A DNA stretch of 64,000 nt from Chondrosia reniformis (taxonomy: Eukaryota > Porifera > Demospongiae > Chondrillida > Chondrillidae), in contig OX359202.1 in the NCBI GenBank assembly GCA_947172415.1, positions 5,442,899 to 5,506,898 on the forward strand. The letters are read 5' to 3'. The translations under genes were made by a program, and so were the position numbers. Position 1 is the stretch's first letter, and each line of letters begins with the position of its first letter. The notes under the pieces are model-generated. The model saw only the letters and a program-made list of their open reading frames with translations. It was not told where the DNA came from and did no database searches. Shown here piece after piece: positions 1-11,494 of the stretch.

Positions 1-350
1 CCGGAACATTGATCCCTAAAAACAGGCGAAGTGAAGAGTATTTTGACTCACCAAGAGAGACAAGGAACAGAAGGAAGTTAACACGCTCGACCTCAAATGA
101 CATTTTGGTTGATTCTCCAGCTAGGAGGCGCTACAGCGAGATCCCGGCTGGATATCAACTGAGAAGAGCTTCCTCCGGAGATGTCCTGGATGATAACCAG
201 AAGATATCTAGCTTGGCAGCTCTGACGAACATTGATGAAGTGGACAAGAAGAAATTAGATAGATCTGGACAGAGTGCTAAAGTGACATTAGACTTAAATA
301 GTTCGGTAGGGTCTGGTAACTCCGCTTGGTATGACTATGGGGCTGTGTGA
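1..350 (+). CDS. 3' terminal exon of an unrecognised gene (partial)
   Basis: An open frame enters from the left edge and ends at TGA 348-350, giving at least 115 residues. I do not recognise the protein. It is hydrophilic and rich in Arg, Ser and Asp, with no membrane segment and almost no Cys. Two similar basic-Ser motifs, RSTSNDIL and RRASSGDVL, look like possible targets of basophilic kinases, and the end reads YDYGAV. This composition suggests a disordered cytoplasmic tail of a signalling, scaffold or receptor protein, but no function should be assigned. The next gene starts 418 bp downstream on the same strand. Confidence 0.6.
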   Translation, partial: GTLIPKNRRSEEYFDSPRETRNRRKLTRSTSNDILVDSPARRRYSEIPAGYQLRRASSGDVLDDNQKISSLAALTNIDEVDKKKLDRSGQSAKVTLDLNSSVGSGNSAWYDYGAV

Positions 351-768
351 TAGCTAGGGGCACTTTTGCAAGTTTGTTTTTCATTAAACACTTATCATTC
401 AGCATTATACGTATGTACACATTTAATATGTATTTGTGGATATTTTTAAGTTCACTGCTTTGATTGATAACTAATATAGCATTCAAATACATTTGAGGTC
501 AAAATTCAGCCAATCAATATTTCTGCTGCACTTTCATTGCTACTCCTGCACATTAGAGGATTTGAAGTAAAATATCAGTTTTTGAAAAATGAACATCAGG
601 TACTGTACATAGCAAGTAGCATGGACTTTGATCGAGGCCATTTCTAATAGTTATATACCTCCTTCACACTTCTTCACTCGAAAAGATGAATGAGTGAAGT
701 TGGTCTGTCTGTACGAGGCCAGCTATAAGGGCGTGGTCTGTGAAACCTCAAGGCTGGTTCTTAGAGAG
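351..768. other. Intergenic spacer before trehalase
   Basis: AT-rich spacer with no convincing ORF. It should hold the 3' UTR of the upstream gene and the trehalase promoter. No clear TATA box or repeat was recognised. Confidence 0.5.
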
Positions 769-3700
769 ATGGCTGAACTATCTTTGTATTTGTCTGTTGT
801 GTCGTTGTGTGCCTTGTGGAGCGTTTTGGGAGTATCTAGAGGAGAACACGCCTGCGAGAGGTGAGAGTTGTAATTAAATAACGTAGCACTTGGCTTCGAG
901 GAAGTCGTTCAACTCTGTAGCAAATCCTCTTTTGTATGTCATAACTACTAATAGAAATAATATTTTCCGATGGCTACTCTTAATGACGAGATAGTCATGT
1001 AATTATAAATAGCTTTTATAATCAGTTACATCCTTAACCTCTAGATTTTTAAACTTGAATGAGCGTGCCCATATGAGCATGTTACCGACTTAGGCATGAG
1101 AATAGCAGTGCAGTCAACTCGTGGACATGCCATTACAGACACGTATATCGTACTATGCCACGCAAACTATATATACCGCATCTATGGTGCAGTAATCTAC
1201 TGACATTGTAGTGGCTGATGGATTAGCAAATCAGATTCCATGTAAGATTTTGGGGGATAACCTATAGGGACCAGCACATTCCTAATAAAGGAGCTGCTAC
1301 CCGAGTAGCATTTTAGGCCTTCTGAGATTCGTTCTAAAAGGTATATTTCTGGAACCACATTTCCCACGCATTTTCTCAGCATTGAATAGTATGTACATAT
1401 TTTAGATAGAACTACATGTATCTGTGTATTAGCAGACAGGAGAGCCTGCCTTGATATACTTACTGCAATTGTTGGAATGTATAGGAGAGGACTTTCCACC
1501 CCCAAATTGAATATGGAATGTAATTTATTGGACAGGCTGTTTTAATAGGAACAGTCTCACTCAAGACTTTGTTACATATTCATATACATTTTTATTATTA
1601 ATAATTTCTACTATATATGTATGCAAAACCCCTTGACATCAATACTTGTGCAACATCATCCTTTCTGTGTCCGTGTAGTGAGGTTTACTGTTATGGTAAC
1701 CTGTTGAGGAGGGTGCAGCTTGCTGATCTCTATGGAGACTCCAAGGAGTTTGTGGATAAACCAATGAAATATGATCCTGAAGCAGTCCTTGCTAATTTTA
1801 GTGTTTTGCCTGAAAATGCTAGTAGAGAAGAAATTAGACTGTTTGTTGAAGAAAACTTTCTGGCATCTGGCTCAGGGTTAGAGCAGTGGGCACCCCCTGA
1901 TTGGAAAAAGGAGTGAGTCCCATGATGGTCATGTGATGGTCACATGACTGTACATGGTCCTTTCCTCTTGAATACACAGACCAGCATTTTTATCAAAAAT
2001 AGCAAATGAAACCATAAGGAAGTGGGCCATTGAAGTGAACGCCATTTGGAAGGAGCTGGGAAGAGCACAGAAGAATGACGTGATGGTCCACCCCCAGCGA
2101 TACTCCCTCATTCCTGTACCAAATCCATTTATCGTTCCGGGAGGGAGGTTTCACGAGTTCTACTACTGGGACACCTTCTGGGTTGTGCAGGGTCTACTGC
2201 TCAGTGACATGCATGATACAGCAAGAGGCATGATTGAGAACCTTGCCAGCATGGTCGAGAGGTAGGTGGAGATGCTAGGAGAGGTAGGTGGTGCTAGGAG
2301 AGGTAGGTGGTGCTAGGAGAGGTAGGTGGTGCTAGGAGAGGTAGGTGGTGCTAGGAGAGGTAGGTGGTGCTAGGAGAGGTAGGTGGTGCTAGGAGAGGTA
2401 GGTGGTGCTAGGAGAGGTAGATGGTGCTAGGAGAGGTAGATGGTGCTAGGAGAGGTAGGTGGTGCTAGGAGAGGTAGGTGGTGCTAGGAGAGGTAGGTGG
2501 TGCTAGGAGAGGTAGGTGGTGCTAGGAGAGGTAGGTGGTGCTAGGAGAGGTAGGTGGTGCTAGGAGAGGTAGGTGGTGCTAGGAGAGGTAGGTGGTGCTA
2601 GGAGAGGTAGGTGGTGCTAGGAGAGGTACATAGGTGTTAATATTAGTAAAGAGATTGTACTAAATCATTTTGCTAGGATGAAACATACAGTGAATATAAA
2701 GTACATAGATTTCTAGATTGATCTGATGTTCACTAAACCATTTTTTATGTACATTCATGTATAATAGCAGCATTATAAGCTTCGTATGTAATGATGTAAT
2801 ATAATCTCTGTATATTGTATTGTGATTTGTGGGTGTGTAATGTCTGATTACCAGCAGGTCCTCCCACAAGTGTCACATTGCTATACCAATACATCATGTA
2901 TCACAGTTGGGTGTTGCAGTATTGTATTTCCCAGTAGGAGTATATGTACATATGTGTATTAGTTTATATTACAATTAGGTATAGTTCGATTATTAAGGAA
3001 GCCAAATGCTATACTTATGACATACAATATATATCTATTGGTTGACTGTTAGTTCAATGATATCCTTTGATTTGTTGATATCACTTTGGCAAGTTACAGT
3101 AAAAGTTTTAATAAATGTAAATTTCTGTGTAACTGATGTTTCAAAGAAAGTTTGTGTAAAACAGTATCAGATTTAGTGGGCTACTCTGAGTTAGCCATAT
3201 TTAAAACTTTAGCAAAATACTAGCCAAACCACATCATACTCTTTCTCTGCCGCACTCCTGTATAACTTAGCACCTCCCCTTACTAATTATAGATCCCCTG
3301 TAAAATACAAACATTCTCTACATACGTACTTTGCATGTCACAGCCCTCCTTGGAGTATGTATATATATGTATACTGCATCATTGCTCAAGGGAGGAAACA
3401 AGGAGCTGCTATTGAATAGGGCAAAGCTGATTAGTCTTTAAATAATTGTTTTGGTTTCTATGGTAACCACTTCAATGCCCTGCCTGTGTGTTTGTATACA
3501 CTTACATAAGTAGTCAACACTGTTATTGTGTAATAGTGTACTTATACATTCTTCATGAATAATCTAACAGTGTATACTTCTAATCTGCCTTGATCAGTAA
3601 TGTAGTATATTAACAAAACCTGTAGTTATGTCCCTATTTATTCATGAATAATCTAATACACCTTTTTCTTACATGCTACATCTACTTTAGAGTAAAAGAT

Positions 3701-6700
3701 CTATAGGGAACTAAACCTAGTGAGAGCTTTGGATGAGGATACAAGAGTTTTCTCCTTCTACTTATCTTCTTCTCCACTGGCCGATGGTCATGTACACAAA
3801 TCCTTTCCTACACCAAATTGTGGAGAAATTACTTTTGTATTCCATGTAGACATTATACTGCCCTCAATGTGGTATCCATGGTAACACTAGCCAGCATTTA
3901 TATGCTATTAAAACAACTTGAGTGTGAACAATTATATTCTGTATTTACAGCTATTGTTAACAGACATGATTTGTCATAAGGTGTCTTGTCAGATGTATAT
4001 TAAAACCTCATTAATGCGAATGCAGTTAACTATATCTAGCACATATATTTATTAGTGTAAACAATTCTACACTCCAATAAGCTAATTATTATGATGGTGC
4101 TTAACACTAACACTGGTAATGGTCTACTGATATTTCAAAAACAGCATCTTTACCAGGCAAATTATCTTATCCAAGAAAGCAATAATTCTGGTTGTCATGG
4201 AGAAGAGGATAATAAGCGACTATAGAGAGACTTATCTACAATTCCTGTTTATTTTGTTTAACAGGCTATCCTGATAACAAGTACTCATTTGGAAGGTCTC
4301 TGATGTACAGTACTTGATAATAGGGTTGACTGTACTTTTTATTACCTAATATGTACATATTTCCCTCTCTTGAGTGAACATGAGGACTGTTCTATATTAC
4401 AGTACTTGGAAGGTTCAGGGGGAACCCCCTTAACCACTCCATTATGTGTATATCAGCCATAGGATAAACAATTGTTATACGTAGATTAATTAGGAAGACA
4501 AATTACACTATCTATCAAGTCTTACATGTGGCTATGGGTATACAATGTACCAGTTTGTGTTTTTATATGGCTGTATGATTATGTTGTAATGTTATAGGAA
4601 TGGTTTTGTACCAAACGGTGGAAGGGTGTACTACCAGCTGCGCAGCCAGCCCCCTCTCCTTACACAAATGGCTGACATTTTCTTTCAGACAACAAAGAAC
4701 ATCTCATTCCTCATCGATATCCTTCCCACACTGGACAAAGAGTATGACTTCTGGATGAACAACAGAAGTGTCTCCGGAGGACCTTACAAAGGTCTCAACT
4801 ATTACCACAGCCAGCTCACTGACCCAAGACCAGAAGCTTACAGGGAGGATGTCAACACATCAACAGGTGTCGGTATGTACAGATAGTACCTATAGATGCA
4901 ACATTATACCATTCACTTGACCACTGGCACAGGTCACATAATCACACGTCATATAGTTGCACATTGTCTTATATCAGATCTTCCCTGTTTAAATCTTCTT
5001 ATCATTGCTGATAGAAACCTCCCATCACGACATCCTAACTAACCCCATGGATGTTATATGTACATTGCAATTATAGCTCAGTGGTAGAGCACTGGTGGTT
5101 CTAACCAGCTCTCCTGGGTTTGATTACCAGCAATTGCTTCTTTTTCTTTTTTCCCTCTTTCTGAATATATGAGATTAATTTTAATTACTTGTGGTTTGGA
5201 AAAATAGGGGAACTTTAAGATCTAAAGCCGATCTTAAAGCATGGATATAATCATCATTGATCACTTTAATTATTCATATATATCAAATCAGACCTTACAT
5301 AGAGATGTCTCGTTCCCATACAGTTGACAAGGAACTGCTCTTTACTAATTTGGCCTCAGCTGCAGAATCAGGCTGGGATTTCTCTTCTCGATGGTTCAAA
5401 AACCAGAGCAGGTTTTCATCTATTGAGACTACCAACATACTTCCTGTTGATTTGAATGCCATTTTGTGCAGAAATGAGGACACTCTAGCCAAACTGTACA
5501 AAGTTATTGGTAAGCCTTCCCTTCAGTCCCTTCACCATAAGTCCATCTACATATATACTTCAGTATTGGTCTATATAAGAGGCATGTTTGTGGCCTAGTG
5601 GAATATGGTATGAAACTGTATCCGCATCCAAAACTTTGTAGATTTTACTAATAAATGTAGAAGAAGAGCAGTCTATTCTATTTGTATGTTTCCATAGGCT
5701 CATACCTCATACCTCATACCTCATACCTCATATGTCATACCTCATACCTCATACCTCATACCTCATACCTCATACCTCATACCTCATACCTCATACCTCA
5801 TACCTCATACCTCATATGGCATACCTCAAACCTCATACCTAGAAATGGTGTTTAAGACTATTCATGTACACATACATTAGGTGGTATAAAGCACGGTACA
5901 ACAATTATATGCAAGAATAATGAAGGACTGAAAGAAATCAATTTATATGTCATATGGGGTTTTCATAAACAAATATTTTGCCTGCAAAGTGCAACATAGA
6001 AGAGCTAGTTTCAATATAATATAATATTAAAACATGATTCTATATTTGTCAACAGGAAATACTAGCAAAGCTGAGAAGTATCTACAAGCCTATGACACGA
6101 GAAGAATGAAGTTTAACAGTATCTTCTGGGACCCCTCCATGAACCTCTGGTCTGATATCAAAATGGATCAGCAGAAGCACCAGCAAGAGACATACTTATC
6201 AACTCTGCTGCCGTTGGCATGGCGATGTGGTGGAGCTAATGCTACTATGGAATCAAAATTGTTGCAAACAATACAAGTATTTACATACATGTATATACCA
6301 TAAGATTTTGAAGTGTTTTGATATACGTAGATGAATGTTTCTATGATAATATCATGTAGTCTGTATGTTAATTAATGCTAACGTTGTGTATCAGAAGTAC
6401 GGTAGTACTCTCTAAGTAGGGAAGGCCAAAAAACATGGCCGCCCTATTCCATGTATTGTCAATTTTGTACTACGTACATCTCACTTAGGCTAAAGGATTC
6501 TTTGATTTCATTGGTGGATTACCAACTTCAAAGGTAGATTCTGGACAACAATGGGACTTCCCCAATGTATGGCCTCCATTGCAATGGCTTCCTGTGATTG
6601 GCTGGTACAACTCCTCAAGTGCTCAGCTCAGAATTGTAGCTGAGAAAATTGCTAACAAATTCATATCTACAGTTTTCAATGCATGGCTAAAGTACAACCA

Positions 6701-7376
6701 AACCTTATATGAAAAGGTAGGTCACATTTCTTTGGGATAGTTCTTGTAAAACATTGTATACTCTCTGTATACTGTCTTTATACTGCCCGTATATTGCCCT
6801 ATATACTGACTGTATATGTAATCCCTATATACTGCCTGTATATTGCCTGTGTAATGCCTGCATACTGCCTGCATACTGTTTGTATTCATCTCTTATGTAG
6901 TATGATGCTAGAGATGGGTCTCCTGGGAGTGGAGGAGAGTACGTTATTCAAGTGAGTGCTATAAAGGATTGCACATTTATTATTCAACATACATATCTTT
7001 TAAAGGGTACATCTTTGTGTGGTATTTGTTCCTGCAGACTGGCTTTGGTTGGACTATTGCTATTGTCCTGCACTTCCTTGATCTCTATCCATCCATCACT
7101 ACGATAAGAGAAACCACAAGTGTTAACACTGAACCATTTTGGGTAATTGGCCTAGTACTGGGGCTGTTACTTGTAACCATAGTGACAGTGATCCTGTGTG
7201 GTGTGTGGTGCAGGTGGATCTACACTCAAGGTAAGGTCAAGTACTGGAGAAGAGTGCAGAATGAGCACATGATGGTGGCTGGATCAGGTGGATCTAGCAG
7301 TGGATCAGGGAATACACCACTACACAGTGACAGTGATATCATGCTAATTAACTATGGTGTGGCTGATCAGAGGTGA
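769..7376 (+). CDS. Treh: Trehalase, GH37, single-pass membrane form (complete gene, 9 exons)
   Basis: Hydrolyses trehalose to two glucose, probably at the cell surface. Exons, all phase-consistent with GT-AG: 769-860, 1679-1912, 1980-2261, 4598-4872, 5303-5509, 6056-6276, 6489-6716, 6901-6951, 7038-7376; 642 residues. Residues 1-25 form a signal peptide. GH37 signature 1 is PGGRFHEFYYWDTFW (161-175) and signature 2 [10 protein letters not shown] (458-467). The likely catalytic acid is Asp320 in ESGWD and the likely base Glu526 in GGEY, by analogy with E. coli TreA. A hydrophobic helix at about 564-587 follows the catalytic domain directly, leaving a cytosolic tail of about 55 residues, so it is type I rather than GPI-anchored. 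After GFGWT the usual Asn-Gly is replaced by Ile-Ala. Exons 4-9 recur three times downstream; exons 1-3 exist only here. Confidence 0.93.
2262..2628 (+). repeat. 19-bp minisatellite starting exactly at a splice donor
   Basis: About 19 copies of GTAGGTGGTGCTAGGAGAG. The first (a 22-bp variant) is the authentic 5' splice site of trehalase exon 3, and every unit repeats the AG|GTAGGT donor. Two units carry a G to A change (gtagatgg). The array is absent from the downstream cassettes, which begin further into intron 3. Confidence 0.95.
3697..3790 (+). repeat. Partial copy of the ~240-bp dispersed repeat family
   Basis: Matches the motif series 'tatagggaactaaacct', 'gagctttggatga' and 'cttctccactgg' found in fuller copies at 48152-48392, 60484-60692 and 62563-62812. 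It lies in trehalase intron 3. The rest of that intron (2629-4597) shows no ORF or recognisable gene. Confidence 0.6.
5067..5137 (+). repeat. tRNA-derived SINE head (array copy 1)
   Basis: Cloverleaf-like: acceptor arms gcaatta and caattgc, A-box-like tagctcagtggtagagc, anticodon-like stem ctggt/accag and B-box-like gggtttgatta. A C/T-rich tail and an AT-rich body to about 5215 follow. It lies in trehalase intron 4 and recurs in each array unit, and minus-strand copies lie at 52556 and 62400, so it is a dispersed tRNA-derived element and not a working tRNA gene. Confidence 0.7.
5697..5840. repeat. 7-bp satellite (tcatacc)n in trehalase intron 5
   Basis: About 18 units of tcatacc with occasional catatgtc or catatggc variants. 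The array has very different lengths in the paralogous introns: about 38 bp at 12597-12634, about 40 bp at 19265-19304 and about 115 bp at 29522-29639. Confidence 0.9.
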
Positions 7377-8053
7377 TAACCTTTTAAAGATTTAGTGATT
7401 GCTGATTTTACTAAATTCATAATATCTCTTTTTTACATTTTTATTGTATTATATTTTCCAAACCAACCATGCTAGATTCTTGAAACTTTTAAAACAAAAT
7501 AGATGTTAAAAGGTAATCTTCAAAGGTTTAAGCATTATTTTTACATCTGAAAAAGAAGATTTGATCTTAGAGCATGAAATATTAAGAATGGTTGCTAAAA
7601 AGCAGCTAGACCCTCCAGGTTGAAACATCAGAAAAAAGGTAAGTTCAATGCAGTTCAAAGAAACCCTTATTTCATTAGTATTATTGTAAAGAAATTATTT
7701 TCAGCCATTTTGATGATCAATATCATCTGCTTTTCCCATCATTTTATTAGTCACATATTATAAGCTTTAGCTACGTCTTAAAAAGTATATGTAATGATAC
7801 TTGTATATATGCTATATATGGTATATACGCATTTTTGTATTGTATCTGGGGTTATATATGACAAAAATTAAAGTATCTCAAAACTTACTATTCACCACAT
7901 CTACCAGATACTAATTTACTTTGTAACTTTATAAATGAAGATAAATGATATACCTCTTCATACAATGCCTTACAAGCTAGCTTAAAGCTATATACAATGT
8001 ATTATAGGTTCATTGTGTCTAATTGTCACATAAGGTCTTTATGCTGGTAGCCT
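7377..8053. other. Convergent spacer between trehalase and collagen-like gene 1
   Basis: AT-rich 677-bp interval between the trehalase stop and the stop of the minus-strand collagen-like gene. It should contain both 3' UTRs. No ORF of note. The same spacer recurs in units 2 (14183-14597, shortened), 3 (21001-21663) and 4 (31201-31866) with small indels. Confidence 0.6.
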
Positions 8054-9460
8054 TCACTTCACCCATATCTCCACTATGTCAGTAAAGACGTCTTCATTTC
8101 GTCTGGTAGCATCAGCACACCACCTAACTTCAATATCATCAGTGGTGGGTGTGACAGCTCTATTAAACCAACCAAACCTATCACAGCATGTGTTGCCAGG
8201 CGACACACAACCCTTTCCATCCCACAGAGGGTCCTCCCATGCGGTCCTTCCTTCATACCTACTAACAAAACCAGATTCACAGTAATAATGCTCACCCACA
8301 AAGGATGGAACACGAGATGCATCTCCCTTAGCACAAGGACAACCATAGTTACCAATGGTTGTGCGTTCTGAGCGACCAACAGCGTATGTCCACAGGTGTT
8401 GTCTAGGACTACCATGTGTTATTGATACACCACCCATGTAATAACTGTTAATGTCTGATCTCCATTGTATTTCTAATGCTCCAAACTGATATCCTCTAAC
8501 ACGACCACACACTTGTGAGTATTGCTCTCCAACTGGAAAGACAACAGATGAGCATGCCCTGTCCACACTCCTCCCACATGCTCTCTGTCCAGTTGAACTT
8601 TTTGATACTTCTGTTAGAGTAGAAGGACAGCGTGAGGAAGGTTGTGTCATATCAATAAGAGCAACACGTGTACCTCCTCTGCAATTATTACTAAGTAAAT
8701 TAGTCAATGTTTCGTTCAACAAAGCTACTTTACGTCTTTCTTCTTCAAGTGTTACATTCAAAACTTCAACAAGATTCATTAGCCTTTCAATATCATTCTT
8801 AGCAGTGTTGACTTCACTTCTTACTTCCACAGATAGGGTGGTGCTCACTTTGCCACTAACATTAGAACAAACATTAGCAAACTCTTCATCATTCAGAATA
8901 GTATCACCAGGCTCGCCTTTCTCTCCAACACTACCAGGTAGACCAGGAGGGCCTTGTGGACCAGGAGGGCCTGGGGAACCTTCATTACCACGGGGACCAC
9001 GTGTACCACGAGGACCTTGAGAACCATCTGGACCAACGGGACCTTCTGGACCTTCTGCACCAGGAGGACCACGCCCACCAGGTGGTCCAGCTAGACCAGG
9101 ATCACCTACACTGCCTTTGGCACCTTTAATGCCTTTCTCCCCCACCATACCCATGTCACCCTTCACACCTTTACTACCAGGAGGACCTACTGCTCCTCTG
9201 TCACCAGGAGCACCCTTCTCACTGACATCTCCTTTGATTCCCTGAGGACCAACAGGACCAATACTTCCCCTCATCCCCTTCTCACCTCTGCTACCTTGAG
9301 GACCAGGCACACCAAGGACATCAACACTCAGTGCCAGGCTACCAGTTGGAGAGGCGACACAGTTTCTATCTGATTCATTAGAGTTGCCCTGACCATGACA
9401 GCCTGTGAGGAGGAGATTCAAGGTCAGGACAGCAATGAAAGTGAAGAGGAGGTCTCTCAT
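8054..9460 (-). CDS. Secreted collagen-like protein 1 with Cys-rich C-terminal head
   Basis: Single-exon ORF, 468 residues. Residues 1-23 are a signal peptide and Cys34 lies in a short linker. Residues 50-186 are 45 Gly-X-Y triplets, uninterrupted apart from Gly to Ser in triplet 11 (DVSEKG), where the paralogues keep Gly. Residues about 190-255 are charged and heptad-like with one Cys, probably a trimerising coiled coil with N-glycosylation sequons. Residues about 258-468 form a globular head with 12 Cys and conserved blocks [52 protein letters not shown] and [13 protein letters not shown] know this head only from unnamed marine-invertebrate proteins. The layout parallels collectins and ficolins without being homologous in the head. 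Matrix or recognition roles are inference. Confidence 0.85.
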   Translation of the reverse strand: MRDLLFTFIAVLTLNLLLTGCHGQGNSNESDRNCVASPTGSLALSVDVLGVPGPQGSRGEKGMRGSIGPVGPQGIKGDVSEKGAPGDRGAVGPPGSKGVKGDMGMVGEKGIKGAKGSVGDPGLAGPPGGRGPPGAEGPEGPVGPDGSQGPRGTRGPRGNEGSPGPPGPQGPPGLPGSVGEKGEPGDTILNDEEFANVCSNVSGKVSTTLSVEVRSEVNTAKNDIERLMNLVEVLNVTLEEERRKVALLNETLTNLLSNNCRGGTRVALIDMTQPSSRCPSTLTEVSKSSTGQRACGRSVDRACSSVVFPVGEQYSQVCGRVRGYQFGALEIQWRSDINSYYMGGVSITHGSPRQHLWTYAVGRSERTTIGNYGCPCAKGDASRVPSFVGEHYYCESGFVSRYEGRTAWEDPLWDGKGCVSPGNTCCDRFGWFNRAVTPTTDDIEVRWCADATRRNEDVFTDIVEIWVK

Positions 9461-9511
9461 TATTCAGTTACACTTAGATTTTACTTCTTTGCCTCCCAAG
9501 TAGAAAAACAC

Positions 9512-9519
9512 CTTATAAG
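9512..9519 (-). promoter_or_regulatory. Putative TATA box of collagen-like gene 1
   Basis: CTTATAAG about 52 bp upstream of the ATG, in a block conserved before copies 1, 2, 3 and 5 and interrupted by an insertion before copies 4 and 6. Confidence 0.45.
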
Positions 9520-10118
9520 AAGACTGGTTTACTATTATGTCTTCCAATATCATGAATACCGTTAATGATATATTCCCGAAAGGTCTGGTGATGTACTCTT
9601 TGTGTACTTGTCCCTATCTGTGGTGGTATTGGTGACCTCTTGCATATAATTGAATTATTCCCATTATACTACATATATATGTATGTGTATATAGATATAA
9701 TCTCTTTTTACATATTATATATATCTTCCAAATTATAATTAGGCATGCTAGATTCTTGAAACTTTTCAAGCAGAATAGATATTTAAAAGGTAGCCTTTAA
9801 AGTTTTTGATGAATCATATTATTGCATGTGAAAGAGAAGACTCGATCTTAGAGCATTAAATATTTGGAGTGCTTGTGATCGCTGAAGAAGTTAGACACTC
9901 TGACAAATCATCTGACAAAAGATGATCCATTCAAAATACAAGTTCAACACAGTTATAAGAAATCCTTATCCTATATTGTAAAGAAATAATTCTCAGACCT
10001 CTTTGTACAATCTTACAGTCATTACTGATTCCTTCAGTCTCGTATTGCAAAATTAAATAAGTTACACCCACATACATACCATGCATACTATAGCATAAAA
10101 ATGATTTAAACTTTTGTC
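9520..10118. other. Spacer between collagen-like gene 1 and TYW5 fragment 1
   Basis: AT-rich upstream region of the collagen-like gene merging into the TYW5 3' flank. No ORF. Similar sequence recurs at 15997-16566. Confidence 0.5.
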
Positions 10119-10858
10119 TTAATCTTTATCTTTCTTGTTTAATAATTTTGATTACAGAATTGAAATCATTATACGGATATAAAAGTCTTCTTAATCTCTT
10201 GGTAGTCCTTTCAAAGCTTGTAGAGATTTATCCATATATAGTTTGAAAAGCTCTCTGTGCTTGTACCAAGTCTTTATTTCCATAAATGTCTTTCTTGTCA
10301 TAGAAACTGTCTTCTAGATGCTTCCAAAACAAGTTTTACTGCTACACTAAACTCTAGTGCCTGCATGTTGTGGAACCAGAGTGCAGGAATAAAGAGAACA
10401 TCTCCTGGCTCCATAAGCCCCACGAACGCATGGGCTTTAGAGCAGAGGGTATATCTCTCCAGGTCTGGTTTTTCTGGATCAACAATCTCAGATTTATCTC
10501 CATTCAAGTAAAGATAACTAGCATCTGAAGGAGGAAAGAGACTAGCACGCTTTCTCCCTCTCACTTGAACCAACAAATTATCCATGATCTAGAGAAAAAG
10601 AGATCCAAACATAGAATATACATAATATGTACAAATGTATGGGTATATGTAGTCTAGACCCCTTTCAGCCATTTTACACTTTAAATGGGATTGGTATCTT
10701 GGCAACTGTATGGGCATCATAATATAGTAAAATGGAGGCAAGATAGCAGTCTGGTCTAGCTAGACTAGTATATATGATATCCATAGAAAAAGAAATCTTT
10801 GAAAATGTACTGTCTTACATCATAGTGAGTCCACAGTTGTACTCCAGCAGACCCCACA
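10119..10858 (-). pseudogene. TYW5 fragment 1 (exon 5 plus part of exon 4), disrupted
   Basis: Exon 5 homology spans 10119-10588 and a truncated exon 4 spans 10819 to about 10858 (ends THYD, then a GTAAG donor). Relative to the complete gene at 37284-39525, exon 5 has a 1-bp insertion in a T run near 10335 and a 4-bp insertion near 10232, so the reading frame is broken. Exon 4 stops at the duplication junction and exons 1-3 are missing. It is a by-product of segmental duplication. Confidence 0.85.
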
Positions 10859-11494
10859 TATAAATCATTGTCATAAGGTGTCTTGTCAGATGTACGTGTA
10901 TTCAAACCTCATTAATGTGAATGCAATTAACTATATCTAGCATATATATATGTATAACTAATATTAGTGTGAACAATTCTACACTGCAATAAATTAATTA
11001 TTTCTACGATGGTGCTTAACACTAACATTGGTAATGGTCTGCTGATGTTTCAAAAACAGCATCTTTACCAGGCAAATTATCTTATTTAGAAAGCAATAAT
11101 TCCGGTTGTCATGGAGAAGATGATAATAAGCGACTATAGAGAGTCCTGTTTGTTTTGTTTAACAAGTTATCCTGATAACAAGTACTCATTTGGAAGGTCT
11201 CTGGTGTACAGTACTTGATAATATGGTTGACTGTACTTTTTATTACCTAATGTGTACATATTTTCCTCTCTTGAGTGAACATGAGGACTGTTCTATATTA
11301 CAGTACTTGGAAGGTTCAGGGGGAACCCCCTTAACCACTCCATTATGTGTATATCAGCCATAGGATAAACAATTGTTATAGATTAATTAGGAAGACAAAT
11401 TACACTATCTACCAAGTCTTACATGTGGTTATGTGTATACAATGTACCAGTTTGTGTTTTTATATGGCTGTATGATTATGTTGTAATGTTTTAG

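Larger units (their letters stand above)
3960..10860. repeat. Segmental duplication unit 1
   Basis: Runs from within trehalase intron 3 (near 'gtcataaggtgtcttgtcag') through trehalase exons 4-9 and collagen-like gene 1 to a truncated TYW5 exon 4. The same order repeats in units 2-4. The left edge is continuous with the native trehalase gene, so this unit marks where duplication began. Boundaries are accurate to about 20 bp. Confidence 0.8.

Noticed and set aside
5067..5137. Functional tRNA gene
   Set aside because: The anticodon-like loop lacks the usual U33, copies have deletions in the D-arm, and the sequence recurs with a shared non-tRNA tail, so a SINE fits better.
8805..9078. Pro/Gly-rich antisense and alternative-frame ORFs over the collagen repeat
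   Set aside because: Shadows of the GGN-CCN-rich Gly-X-Y coding sequence; the same shadows recur in every paralogue.
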